From an uncultured Oscillibacter sp. (GTDB lineage Bacteria; Bacillota; Clostridia; Oscillospirales; Oscillospiraceae), in contig CANPTW010000013.1 in the NCBI GenBank assembly GCA_947577075.1, positions 1 to 56,294 of the forward strand: 56,294 nucleotides of DNA, given 5' to 3'. Shown one piece after another: positions 17,236 to 25,439 of the stretch. Position numbers and translations under genes: made by a program. The notes beneath the pieces were generated by a model. It made no database searches and was not told the DNA's origin. It worked only from the letters and a program-made list of their open reading frames with translations. Position 1 is the first letter of the stretch. Every line of letters begins with the position of its first letter.

Positions 17236-17527
17236 GGGCGCGCCCTTCGGCGGCCGGGCGGGCGAGTGGGCCGGGGACCTGGCGGCCTGGACCCGGCAGA
17301 ACGCGGCGGACAACTCCCAGCAGCTGGAGCGGCTCCGCCGGGGCCTCCGCCGGGCCCGGGAGCAGGAGCTCACCCCCCGGCAGCGGCAGCTGCTGTCGCT
17401 GTACTATGACCGGGGGATGACCATTCCCCAGATCGCCGGGGAGCTGGGCGTCAACCCCTCCACCGTCTCCCGCACCCTCCGCCGGGCCCGGGACCGCCTG
17501 TACCGCTGCCTGCGGTACGCTTTGTGA
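17216..17527 (+). CDS. Sigma-70 region 4-like HTH protein
   Basis: The 103-aa protein ends in a clear region-4-type helix-turn-helix: LTPRQRQLLSLYYDRGMT, then IPQIAGELGVNPSTVSRTL and RRARDRLYRCL. There is no region 2, so it is not a complete sigma factor. Similar short proteins act as late-gene activators or regulators in phages and integrative elements. The start is a GTG at 17216 inside the previous gene. It is the third gene of a cassette next to a tRNA pair. Confidence 0.75.
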   Translation: MKRTHSKGAPFGGRAGEWAGDLAAWTRQNAADNSQQLERLRRGLRRAREQELTPRQRQLLSLYYDRGMTIPQIAGELGVNPSTVSRTLRRARDRLYRCLRYAL

Positions 17528-17702
17528 GCTTTGCTCTGCGGCGGGGAAATTCTTCCCGGGAATTAGGCGATTCTGCCACCGCTTTCCTCTTGCGGTTTTG
17601 GGTGGAAGCCGCTATAATCATAGCCAGCATACCCAAAACAGGGAGATCCGCCGCCCCGGCCGTACGGGGCGGGGCGGAAGCCGCCGGACCGGGAGGAACG
17701 AC

Positions 17703-18587
17703 ATGAAGGACATGATGTATAATTCCCTGCACCACCGCTGGCTGCGGCTGCTGGCCGCCATGCTGGGGGAGGGCGTGACGGCCCTGGCCCTGCGCCTTTT
17801 TATCGTGCCGCTGGGCCTGTACTCCGGCGGCCTGATGGGCCTGTGCCAGCTGATCCGTACGCTGCTTCAGGAAACCCTGGGCCTTGAGGCGGACATCGCG
17901 GGCGTCCTCTATTTTCTCAGCAACATCCCCATCCTGCTGCTGGGCTGGAAGACCCTGGGCCGGACGATGACCTTTAAGACCATCGCCTGCACGGTGTCCT
18001 TCTCCCTGTTTTACAGCATCATCCCCTCGCCGTCGGTCCCCATTGTGGACGATTACCTCACCTCCTGCCTGCTGGGGGGCATCATCGTGGGCACGGCCAG
18101 CGGCATCGTGCTGACCTGCGGCGGCAGCGGCGGCGGCCTGGACATCGTGGGGCTGTGCCTGAGCAAGCGGGGCAGCCGCTTCACCGTGGGAAAGTTCTCC
18201 CTGACCTTCAATTTTTTCCTTTACGCCGCCTGCCTGATCCTCTTCGTGCCGGAGGTGGCCATTTACTCGGTCATCTACAACTTCTTCTCCGCCATGGTGC
18301 TGGACCGGATGCACCAGCAGAACGTGAACGTCCAGGCCATGATTTTCACCAAGGTGGATGAAAAGGAGCTGGGCCGGTTCATCATTGAAAAGCTGGGCCG
18401 CAGCGTCACCTATTGGGAGGGCACCGGGGCATACAGCGGCAAGGGCCTCCACGTGCTGGTGGTGTGCCTGTCCAAGTTCGAGATCGAGGAGCTGCTCCAC
18501 GCGGTCCACGAGCGGGACGACCACGCCTTCGTCACCGTTCAGGAGCGGGTCCGGGTCTACGGGAACTTCGTCCGCAAGCTGGACTGA
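17703..18587 (+). CDS. YitT family membrane protein (DUF161/DUF2179)
   Basis: The 294-aa protein has five to six hydrophobic segments in residues 10-200 with the family motif LTCGGSGGGLDIVG near 140. A soluble C-terminal DUF2179 domain follows (about 210-290, including VTYWEGTGAYSGKG). The family is widespread in Firmicutes and its function is unknown. The ATG at 17703 follows GGGAGGA. It ends at a shared terminator with trmO. Confidence 0.88.
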   Translation: MKDMMYNSLHHRWLRLLAAMLGEGVTALALRLFIVPLGLYSGGLMGLCQLIRTLLQETLGLEADIAGVLYFLSNIPILLLGWKTLGRTMTFKTIACTVSFSLFYSIIPSPSVPIVDDYLTSCLLGGIIVGTASGIVLTCGGSGGGLDIVGLCLSKRGSRFTVGKFSLTFNFFLYAACLILFVPEVAIYSVIYNFFSAMVLDRMHQQNVNVQAMIFTKVDEKELGRFIIEKLGRSVTYWEGTGAYSGKGLHVLVVCLSKFEIEELLHAVHERDDHAFVTVQERVRVYGNFVRKLD

Positions 18588-18623
18588 CGGGGCGCCGGGC
18601 GCACGGGCCCTATCCTGAAGTTC

Positions 18624-18657
18624 AAAAAAGCCTCCTTTTAAAAAAGGAGGCTTTTTT
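18624..18657. terminator. Bidirectional terminator between yitT and trmO
   Basis: AAAAAGCCTCCTT pairs with AAGGAGGCTTTTT around a TTAAAA loop, giving U tracts on both strands between convergent genes. Confidence 0.9.
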
Positions 18658-19348
18658 ATGCCCTGCCCTCGATCTCCCGCACCCGCAGGGTCCGCCCCTC
18701 CACGGAGAACCGGACCTCCAGCCCGGCGAAGCCGAAGCCGTAGACCCGCTCCGGGTCCTCCTGGTATCTGGGCCGGGGGTCCAGGGCCAGCACGGCCCGG
18801 AGGGGCTCCCGCCTCTCCGGGGGAACCCGCTCCAGCAGCTCCGGGGGGAAGACCACCTCCAGCGTCTCCCCGGCGGGGACGGCGGCAAAGCCGCCGGAGG
18901 CCTCCGGGCGGCAGTCCGCGTAGGGGAGATAGGGCTTGATATCCAAAATGGGCGTGCCGTCCGCCAGGTCCGCCCCCCGGACCCGCAGCGCCGTGCCCCA
19001 CGCCTCCGTCTCCTCGATCCCCGCCAGGGCCACCGCGGACAGGGCCACCGGGTTGGGCCGGAAGGGGGACCGGGTGGCAAACACCCCCAGCCGGGCATTT
19101 CCCCCCAGCCGGGGCGGGCGCACCGTGGGGGACCACCCCTCCCGGACCGCCCGGTCAAACACCCACAGCAGCCACAGATGGGAAAAGCCCTCCAGCCCCC
19201 GGAGGGCCGCGGGGTTCCGGTATTCCGGCTCAAACACCACCAGGGCTTCCAGGGACTCCACCAGGCCGCTCTGGCGGGGAACGCCGAACTTTTCGGGAAA
19301 GTCACTGTGGATCCGGGCGATGGTTTTCATGCTGAATTCCTGGGGCAT
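18656..19348 (-). CDS. trmO: tRNA (N6-threonylcarbamoyladenosine37-N6)-methyltransferase
   Basis: The 230-aa protein has the TrmO/TsaA barrel motifs: ARIHSDFPEKFGVPRQS, LEGFSHLWLLWVFDR near 60, and GVFATRSPFRPNPVALS near 95, followed by the C-terminal dimer region (DPRPRYQEDPERVYGF). It methylates t6A at position 37 of certain tRNAs with SAM. Length is normal (E. coli about 235 aa). The ATG at 19348 follows GGGAGGG; an internal Met at residue 7 is possible. TATACT about 150 bp upstream (near 19500) is a possible -10 box. Confidence 0.9.
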   Translation of the reverse strand: MPQEFSMKTIARIHSDFPEKFGVPRQSGLVESLEALVVFEPEYRNPAALRGLEGFSHLWLLWVFDRAVREGWSPTVRPPRLGGNARLGVFATRSPFRPNPVALSAVALAGIEETEAWGTALRVRGADLADGTPILDIKPYLPYADCRPEASGGFAAVPAGETLEVVFPPELLERVPPERREPLRAVLALDPRPRYQEDPERVYGFGFAGLEVRFSVEGRTLRVREIEGRA

Positions 19349-19597
19349 AGACGGTCCCTCCCTTTTCCTTCCGGCTGAAAAAGCAGCCGCCTCGTGCCGG
19401 CCCCGCCGGCTGCAGCGTCAGCGCACCTGAAAATCGCCGGGCGGTTTTCAAGGCGGGCCTCGCCCGCCGGGGCGTGAAATGCGCCGGCGGCGACTAACTA
19501 TAGTATACAGGACGGAAGGGAAAAAGGGAAGGGACGGATGTAGCCGGTCCGCCGGAAAACGGCGCGGACGCCGGGCGGACCGGAGGCGCATGGGGAT

Positions 19598-19933
19598 TTA
19601 GAAATCGTTCATGGCGCGGTCCACGGCCTTCCCGGCGTCGTCCAGGGTGTTCCCGACGGCGCGCCCCGCGTCCCGCACGGCGTTCCCGGCGTCGTCCGCC
19701 AGAGAGCCGTCGGGCATGGCGCCGTTTCCGGTGGAGGAACCATTGTCTCCGGCGAGGCCGCCGTTTCCGGCAGCGGAGCCGTTGGCAAGGCCGCTGTCCC
19801 CGGTAAGGCCGTCGGTCTGGCCGGCGGCGCCGTCGGACCCCACGGCGCCGGTCTGCTGCGTCCCGCCGCCGCAGGCGGTCAGGCTGAACGCCAGCAGCAG
19901 CGACGCCAGCAGGAACATCAGCGTATTTTTCAT
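19598..19933 (-). CDS. Small low-complexity lipoprotein
   Basis: The 111-aa product has a signal peptide (MKNTLMFLLASLLLAFSLTAC) with lipobox LTAC, so it should be anchored to the outer face of the membrane. The mature part is a Gly/Asn/Asp/Ala linker of repeated GDNG/GLAG/ADDAGNA-like units ending in an amphipathic helix (AGRAVGNTLDDAGKAVDR). The function is unknown. The ATG at 19933 follows AAGGAGGAG. Confidence 0.8.
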   Translation of the reverse strand: MKNTLMFLLASLLLAFSLTACGGGTQQTGAVGSDGAAGQTDGLTGDSGLANGSAAGNGGLAGDNGSSTGNGAMPDGSLADDAGNAVRDAGRAVGNTLDDAGKAVDRAMNDF

Positions 19934-20260
19934 TTGGGATACTCCTCCTTTAATCATGGGGCCGCCCGCCTCCGTCCGGGGGCGGGCGGCTTTGCGCGGC
20001 GGGCCTCTCCCGGCCCGGTCTTCCGTCAAAGGAGCCCAAAGCCCACGGCTTTGCGCTTTTTTGACGGCGCGCTGGGCGGCTGGGCCGCCCGTGTCTCCGC
20101 GATACCCAAATGCTATTGTCTCCCGCTTGTCTCCGGCCAACCGTGGGATTTTCAGGGGGCGGAGCCTTTTTTTGAAAACAAGACATGAAGGGGCCCCCGG
20201 CCCCATAAGCATAAAGCGGGCGCCCCTTCCAGACCGGGCGCCCGGAAGGAGAGACGGCCC
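19934..20260. other. Intergenic stretch without a gene
   Basis: This 327-bp spacer separates divergent lipoprotein and rubrerythrin genes. It contains GC-rich inverted repeats (for example GGGCGCC / GGGCGCC near 20218-20243 beside the rubrerythrin ribosome site) but no convincing ORF or promoter. Confidence 0.6.
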
Positions 20261-20794
20261 ATGGAGCTCAAAGGAAGCGAGACGGAGGCCAACCTGCGGC
20301 GGGCCTTTGCCGGGGAGGCATGCGCCCGGAGCCGCTGCGACCTCTTTGCCGAGGCGGCCCGGAAGGAGGGCTGGGAGCAGCTTGCCGCCTTTTTTGAGGA
20401 AACCGCCCGGAACGAGCAGGCCCACGCCCGGATGTGGCTGCGGGCCCTGGGGGGCCCCGGCACGGCGGAAGAAAATCTGGCGGAGGCCGCCGCCAGCGAA
20501 AATGCCCTCTGGACCCGGGTCTATGCCGAAATGGCCCGGACTGCCCGGGCGGAGGGCTTTCAGGAGCTGGCCGCCCAATTCGAGGGGGTGGCCCGGGCGG
20601 AGCGGGCCCACGAGGTCCGGTTTTTAAAGCTGCTGGAGAACCTGCGGAGGGACCAGGTTTTCCGCCGGAACGGCCCCGTTCTCTGGCACTGCCGGAACTG
20701 CGGGCATCTGGAGTGGGAGAAGGCGGCCCCGGAACGCTGCCCGGTCTGCGGGGCCCCCCGGGGCTTCTTCCAGATCAAGGCGGAAAATTATTAA
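20261..20794 (+). CDS. Rubrerythrin
   Basis: The 177-aa protein has the four-helix di-iron domain (residues 1-135) with ExxH ligand pairs at NEQAHARM and RAERAHEVRF and Glu-rich helices. A C-terminal rubredoxin-like domain has the Cys pairs CRNCGHLEW and CPVCGAPRGFF. It reduces hydrogen peroxide in anaerobes. The ATG at 20261 follows GGAAGGAGAG. It is monocistronic. Confidence 0.95.
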   Translation: MELKGSETEANLRRAFAGEACARSRCDLFAEAARKEGWEQLAAFFEETARNEQAHARMWLRALGGPGTAEENLAEAAASENALWTRVYAEMARTARAEGFQELAAQFEGVARAERAHEVRFLKLLENLRRDQVFRRNGPVLWHCRNCGHLEWEKAAPERCPVCGAPRGFFQIKAENY

Positions 20795-21066
20795 AGCGGG
20801 ACGGCGCGCCCGGCGGGGGGCGGCTTCCTCCCGCCGGGGCGGCGCTTTGCGGGCGGACCTTCCCGAAAGGGCCTCCGGCGCGGCGCCCCCCCGGGAACGT
20901 TTGCGGCGGCTCCGGCGGCCCCGGAGAGGGACCCGGATCAGATTTTGCCTGGAAAGGTCTTAAAAATTCGGCAAAATGACGTATATTTTCGAGTATAACT
21001 GGTGCAAACTAACAAAAAGAACTTTACTGCCGGGAAAATTTTTAAAAATGTTTGTGCAAATATCCA
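20795..21066. other. Intergenic stretch upstream of the HPr promoter
   Basis: This spacer holds a GC-rich inverted repeat just after rubrerythrin (GCCCGGCGGG / CCCGCCGGGGC, no clear T tract), then AT-rich DNA leading to the HPr promoter. No gene was seen. Confidence 0.5.
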
Positions 21067-21095
21067 TTGACTGGAGGCGAAAAAGCGGTTATGAT
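21067..21095 (+). promoter_or_regulatory. HPr gene promoter
   Basis: TTGACT (21067-21072) and TATGAT (21090-21095) are separated by 17 bp, giving a leader of about 60 nt. Confidence 0.8.
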
Positions 21096-21162
21096 GATAA
21101 AGTGATAACTCGTGGGCGATACATCCTATATTTGATTTGATACAGAAAAGGAGAGCTGCAAC

Positions 21163-21426
21163 ATGTATACACAGGAAATCACTGTCAACAACGAAGTTGG
21201 TTTGCACGCCCGCCCCGCCACATTCTTCATCCAGAAGGCCAACGAGTTTAAGAGCGGCATCTGGGTCGAGAAGGAGGACCGCCGCGTCAACGCCAAGAGC
21301 CTGCTGGGCGTGCTGTCCCTGGGCATCGTGAAGGGCACCCCCATTACCCTGATCGCGGACGGCAGCGATGAAAAAGAGGCGGTCACCGCTTTGGTGGACC
21401 TGGTGAAAGACAACTTCGGAGAGTAA
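21163..21426 (+). CDS. ptsH: Phosphocarrier protein HPr
   Basis: The 87-aa protein has the His15 phosphorylation site in GLHARPA and the regulatory Ser46 region AKSLLGVLSLGI. It carries phosphate from enzyme I to PTS permeases, and HPr-Ser-P takes part in catabolite control. There is no ptsI next to it. The ATG at 21163 follows AAAGGAGAG, and the gene has its own promoter and terminator. Confidence 0.93.
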   Translation: MYTQEITVNNEVGLHARPATFFIQKANEFKSGIWVEKEDRRVNAKSLLGVLSLGIVKGTPITLIADGSDEKEAVTALVDLVKDNFGE

Positions 21427-21434
21427 CGAACCGG

Positions 21435-21472
21435 CCCCGTGCTGCCCGTCAGCGCGGGGTGGTCTTTTTTTT
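21435..21472 (+). terminator. ptsH terminator
   Basis: CCCCGTGCTG (21435-21444) pairs with CAGCGCGGGG (21450-21459, one G-T pair), followed by a run of eight T at 21464-21471. Confidence 0.85.
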
Positions 21473-21525
21473 GCGGCGGACGTCCGGGAACCCTCCGGCT
21501 CCCGCCCAGCGAAAGGAGGCGCTTC

Positions 21526-23355
21526 ATGACCAAGGACGAACTGAAGGAAAAGGCCAACGACCTCCCCCTGTCCCCCGGCGTCTACCTGATGATGGACAAG
21601 ACCGGGAAGGTCATCTACGTGGGCAAGGCGAAAAAGCTCAAGAACCGGGTCAGCCAGTACTTTCAGGACAGCGCCTCCCACACGGCCAAGACGAGGCAGA
21701 TGGTGTCCCAGATCGACCGGTTCGACACCATCTTCGTCTCCAGCGAGTTCGAGGCCCTGGTGCTGGAGAACTCCCTCATCAAGCGGCACATGCCCCGGTA
21801 CAACATCCTGCTCAAGGACGACAAGGGCTATCCCTTCGTGCGCCTCTCCCGGGAGCGGTATCCCCGCTTTTCCATGGTCCATAAATGGGCCAATGACGGG
21901 GCGAAGTACTTCGGCCCCTTCGGCGGCCGGTTCGAGACGCGGCAGGCCCTGGACGCGGTGTGCGCCGCGCTGCGCCTGCCCACCTGCAATCGGAAATTCC
22001 CCCGGGACATCGGGGCGGAGCGGCCCTGCCTGAACTTCCACATGGGCCGGTGCGACGGCTTCTGCCGCCCGGAGATGACGGCGGAGGAATACCACCGCCG
22101 CATCCGCCAGGCCAGCCAGATGCTGGAGGGCAAGGCCAAGGACCTTCTCCGGGAGATGACCGGGGAGATGGAGGCGGAGGCGGAGGCCCTGCGGTTCGAG
22201 CAGGCGGCGGCCCTCCGGGACCGGATCAACGCCATCAGCGCCCTGAGCAAAAAGCAGACGGTCATCGCCGGGCTCTGCGCCGACACGGACATCTGGGGCC
22301 TCTACCGGGGGGCGGGCAAGTGCTGCTACGCCGTGCTCCATATGGAGGAGGGAAACCTGGCCGGCCGGGAGACGGAGCTCTTTGCCGCCCCCATGGAGGA
22401 GCCGGAGGCGGAGATGCTCTCCGCCCTGACGGCCCAGTACTACCTGCCCCGGGCCATTCTGCCCCACGAGATTCTGCTGCCCTTTGAGACGGAGGGGTAC
22501 TGCGAAAGCCTCTCGGAGGTCCTCACCAAGCGGGCGGGGCACAAGGTCCGGGTCCACGTCCCCCAGCGGGGGGAAAAGGCGGAGCTTCGGGCCATGGCCC
22601 AGCGGAACGCCGCCGAGGAGGCGGAGCGGGCCACCACCGCTGAGGAGCGGGTGGCCCACACCCTGGAGCTTTTGACGAAAATGCTGGACCTCCCGGCCCC
22701 GCCCAAGCGGCTGGAGTCCTTCGACATCTCCAACACCGGGGGCAGCGACATCGTGGCCTCCATGGTGGTCTACAGCGGCACCCGGCCCCTGAAGAGCGCC
22801 TACCGGCGCTTCCGCATCAAGGACCTTGCCGGGAAGCCCGACGACTACGCTTCCATGCGGGAGGTGCTCCGGCGGCGGCTCCAGCGGGCGGCGGACGGGG
22901 ACGAGAAGTTCCTGCCCCTGCCGGACCTCTTTTTGATCGACGGCGGCGTGACCCATGCCCAGGCGGCTCTGTCCGTCGCCGGGGAGTTCGGGGTCGGCGT
23001 GCCCATCTTCGGCATGGTGAAGGACGACCGGCACCGGACCCGCGCCCTGGTGACCCCGGAGGGCCGGGAGATCGGCATCGTGGGGAACCAGGCGGTGTTC
23101 TCCCTCATCGGGCAGATTCAGGAGGAAACCCACCGTTTCGCCATCACCTACCACCACGAGAGCCACGCCAGGAGCGCCCTGCGCTCCGCCCTGGACGGCA
23201 TCCCCGGCGTGGGGCCGAAACGGCGGGAGGAGCTCAGGAAGAAGTTCGGCACCATCAAGGCCATCCGGGAGGCGGACGTGGAGGCCCTGGCCGCCGTGGT
23301 GCCAAGGCCCGCCGCGGAGGCGGTGTGGCGGCATTTCCATCCCGAGCAGACATAA
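21526..23355 (+). CDS. uvrC: Excinuclease ABC subunit C
   Basis: The 609-aa protein starts with the GIY-YIG nuclease domain (GVYLMMDKTGKVIYVGKAKK, residues 16-90). A Cys-containing region follows (LPTCNRKFPR, CLNFHMGRCDGFC), then a UvrB-binding segment near 205-240, the RNase H-like domain (SFDISNTGGSDIVASMVV, LFLIDGGVTHAQAA) and C-terminal HhH motifs (IPGVGPKRREELRKKFG). It makes the two incisions of nucleotide excision repair. The ATG at 21526 follows AAAGGAGG, which favours it over longer frames. Confidence 0.95.
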   Translation: MTKDELKEKANDLPLSPGVYLMMDKTGKVIYVGKAKKLKNRVSQYFQDSASHTAKTRQMVSQIDRFDTIFVSSEFEALVLENSLIKRHMPRYNILLKDDKGYPFVRLSRERYPRFSMVHKWANDGAKYFGPFGGRFETRQALDAVCAALRLPTCNRKFPRDIGAERPCLNFHMGRCDGFCRPEMTAEEYHRRIRQASQMLEGKAKDLLREMTGEMEAEAEALRFEQAAALRDRINAISALSKKQTVIAGLCADTDIWGLYRGAGKCCYAVLHMEEGNLAGRETELFAAPMEEPEAEMLSALTAQYYLPRAILPHEILLPFETEGYCESLSEVLTKRAGHKVRVHVPQRGEKAELRAMAQRNAAEEAERATTAEERVAHTLELLTKMLDLPAPPKRLESFDISNTGGSDIVASMVVYSGTRPLKSAYRRFRIKDLAGKPDDYASMREVLRRRLQRAADGDEKFLPLPDLFLIDGGVTHAQAALSVAGEFGVGVPIFGMVKDDRHRTRALVTPEGREIGIVGNQAVFSLIGQIQEETHRFAITYHHESHARSALRSALDGIPGVGPKRREELRKKFGTIKAIREADVEALAAVVPRPAAEAVWRHFHPEQT

Positions 23356-23385
23356 AAAAGCCCCCCGCTGCCCTGACAGCGGGGG
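23354..23385 (-). terminator. Terminator of the leftward rimP-ribF operon
   Basis: CCCCCGCTG (23362-23370) pairs with CAGCGGGGG (23377-23385). The A tract at 23354-23359 becomes a U tract on the minus strand. It overlaps the uvrC stop codon, about 260 bp beyond ribF. Confidence 0.75.
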
Positions 23386-23600
23386 ACATCAGCACGGCAG
23401 CAGGGGGACGCGCCGCCAGACGGCCGGCCCCCTGCTGTCCTGCATTTACAAAGCGGACCGCTTGGGCGCCTCCCAAGCGGTCAACGCATGTTTACGGTCC
23501 GCAGGCAAAGCGCAAACGCCAACCGGCCCGTCAAAACCCCCGCCCCGCTCCGTTTTCCCCGGGCCCCTTCCAGGGGGAAGGGGCCCGGGGAACGGGGGCT
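23386..23600. repeat. Cluster of strong hairpins between uvrC and ribF
   Basis: Three stems follow each other: GCAGCAGGGGG with CCCCCTGCTG, GACCGCTTGGG with CCCAAGCGGTC, and CCCCGGGCCCCTTCC with GGAAGGGGCCCGGGG. None has a good T tract. No gene was found here. Confidence 0.55.
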
Positions 23601-23641
23601 TTCCGTACGGAAGCGGGGAGGCCGATTCCCCTCCGGCTTTT

Positions 23642-24556
23642 TCACGCGTCTGCCGGGGAATCCTCCCCCTGGAAATACCGCCTGGTGGTTTCCGCGTCGG
23701 CGGCGATCTGGGCCCGGAGGGCGTCCAGGGAGTCGAAGCGGATTTCGTCCCGGAGGTGCCGGTAAAACTCCAGCCGCAGAGTCTGGCCGTACAGGTCCCC
23801 CTGGAAGTCCAGGAGGCACGCCTCCACCGTCACGTCCGTCCCGCGGTTCACCGTGGGGCGGGTGCCCACATTGGTGACGGCGGGGCAGCTGGACCCATCC
23901 TCGAAGTACGCCCTCGTCACATAGACCCCGTGGCTGGGGACCAGCACCCGGGGCGGCACCGGCAGGTTCGCCGTGGGGAAGAGCCGGGAGGAGCCCAGGC
24001 CCCGCCCGTGGCGGACGGTCCCCGTCAGGGTGTGGGGATGGCCCAGAAAGCGGTTCGCCCGCTCCACCTGGCCCATCTCCACCAGGCGGCGGATGTAGGT
24101 GGAGCTGACGGTAACCCCGCCGATCTCCACCTCGGGAATGATGTCGCAGCCGATCCCCAGGGCGGCGCACTTCTCCTTTAAGAGCTCCGGCGTCCCCTGA
24201 TTTTTGTGGCCGAAGCGGTGGTCGTGGCCCGCCACCAGGTGGACGGCGTGCCAGCGGCCCGCCAGCAGCTCCTCCACAAAGTCCTCCCAGCTGGTGGTCA
24301 TCATCTCCCGGTCGAAGGGGGCCAGGATGACCTCCCGGATGCCGTAAAGCCGCCGGACCAGGTCCCGGCGGTCCTCCGGGGAGTTGATCAGGGGGCAGGG
24401 AATCCCGGTGACCACCTCCTTGGGGGGGCGGTCAAAGGTGAAGACGGCGGGGGTGCAGCCCCGGCGGGCGGCCTCCTCCGCCGTCCGCCGGAGCAGGGCG
24501 CCGTGGCCCAGGTGGACCCCGTCGAAAAAGCCCAGGGCTATCACACGTTCTTTCAT
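23642..24556 (-). CDS. ribF: Bifunctional riboflavin kinase / FAD synthetase
   Basis: The 304-aa protein has the N-terminal FAD synthetase nucleotidyltransferase domain (ALGFFDGVHLGHGALL near residue 7, and VSSTYIRRLVE near 155) and a C-terminal riboflavin kinase domain (GRGLGSSRLFPTANL near 188, VTNVGTRPTVN). It makes FMN and FAD from riboflavin. The ATG at 24556 follows GGAG and lies 1 bp from the truB stop. It is the last gene of the operon. Confidence 0.95.
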   Translation of the reverse strand: MKERVIALGFFDGVHLGHGALLRRTAEEAARRGCTPAVFTFDRPPKEVVTGIPCPLINSPEDRRDLVRRLYGIREVILAPFDREMMTTSWEDFVEELLAGRWHAVHLVAGHDHRFGHKNQGTPELLKEKCAALGIGCDIIPEVEIGGVTVSSTYIRRLVEMGQVERANRFLGHPHTLTGTVRHGRGLGSSRLFPTANLPVPPRVLVPSHGVYVTRAYFEDGSSCPAVTNVGTRPTVNRGTDVTVEACLLDFQGDLYGQTLRLEFYRHLRDEIRFDSLDALRAQIAADAETTRRYFQGEDSPADA

Positions 24557-24557
24557 A

Positions 24558-25424
24558 CTACGCTCCAAAGAAATTCTTGACGGAGTTCAGCTCCCCGCCC
24601 CTGGCCCGGGAGAGGCAGAGGAATTCCCCCGCCCGTCCATAGACCCGGTACGTGCCGTCCGCCGTCCCCGGCAGGGTGACGGGGGCCCCGCTCCGGACCC
24701 GCTTCTCCTGCCCCGGGGACCGGAGGGTCACGGCGGGATACTGGGAAAACAGGCTGTCCAGAGGGCGGAGCAGGGCCTCGCCCCGCTCCTGTACCTCCTC
24801 CAGCGTCACGGCCTGGGCCAGGGTGAAGCCCGCCGCCATGGTCCGCCGGAGGCTGTACAGCGTCCCGCCGCAGCCAAGGGCCTGTCCGACGTCGTGGCAG
24901 AGGGTCCGGATGTACGTGCCCTTGGAGCAGAGGCAGCGGAGGCGGAAATCCGTTTCGCTTTCCGCCTCCAAAAGCGCCAGCTCGTAGATGGTGACGCCGC
25001 GGGGCTTCCGCTCCACTTCCTTGCCGCGCCGGGCCAGCTCGTAGAGCTTCTTCCCCCGGACCTTCACGGCGGAGTACATGGGGGGAATCTGCTCGATCTC
25101 CCCTCGGAATTTCTCCAAGGCGGCCTCCACGTCCTCCCGCCGGGCCGTCACGGGGCGGGTTTCCAAAACCGTGCCCGTCACGTCCTGGGTGTCGGTGACG
25201 AGGCCCAGCCGGAGGCCCGCCAGATATTCCTTCCGCCCGTTCTCGGCGAACTCCACCGCCCGGGTGGCCCGGCCCACGAAGACCGGGAGGACCCCCGTGG
25301 CCATGGGGTCCAGGGTGCCGCCGTGGCCCACCCGCCTTTCGCGGAGGATGCCCCGTATCTTGGCGCACACGTCCATGGAGGTCCACCCGGCGGGCTTGTC
25401 GATGATGAGGATACCGTTGGGCAT
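24558..25424 (-). CDS. truB: tRNA pseudouridine(55) synthase
   Basis: The 288-aa protein has the TruB motifs GILIIDKPAGWTS at the N terminus, VGHGGTLDPMATGVLPV with the catalytic Asp near residue 38, SAVKVRGKKLYELAR and the later LRCLCSKGTYIRTLCHD region. It makes pseudouridine at position 55 of the tRNA T loop. The ATG at 25424 follows GAGGTT. Confidence 0.95.
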   Translation of the reverse strand: MPNGILIIDKPAGWTSMDVCAKIRGILRERRVGHGGTLDPMATGVLPVFVGRATRAVEFAENGRKEYLAGLRLGLVTDTQDVTGTVLETRPVTARREDVEAALEKFRGEIEQIPPMYSAVKVRGKKLYELARRGKEVERKPRGVTIYELALLEAESETDFRLRCLCSKGTYIRTLCHDVGQALGCGGTLYSLRRTMAAGFTLAQAVTLEEVQERGEALLRPLDSLFSQYPAVTLRSPGQEKRVRSGAPVTLPGTADGTYRVYGRAGEFLCLSRARGGELNSVKNFFGA

Positions 25425-25439
25425 AGGGGAACCTCCTCG

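Noticed and set aside
20938-23340. 800-codon minus-strand frame across ptsH and uvrC
   Set aside because: It is antisense to HPr and UvrC and has no ribosome site or domain.
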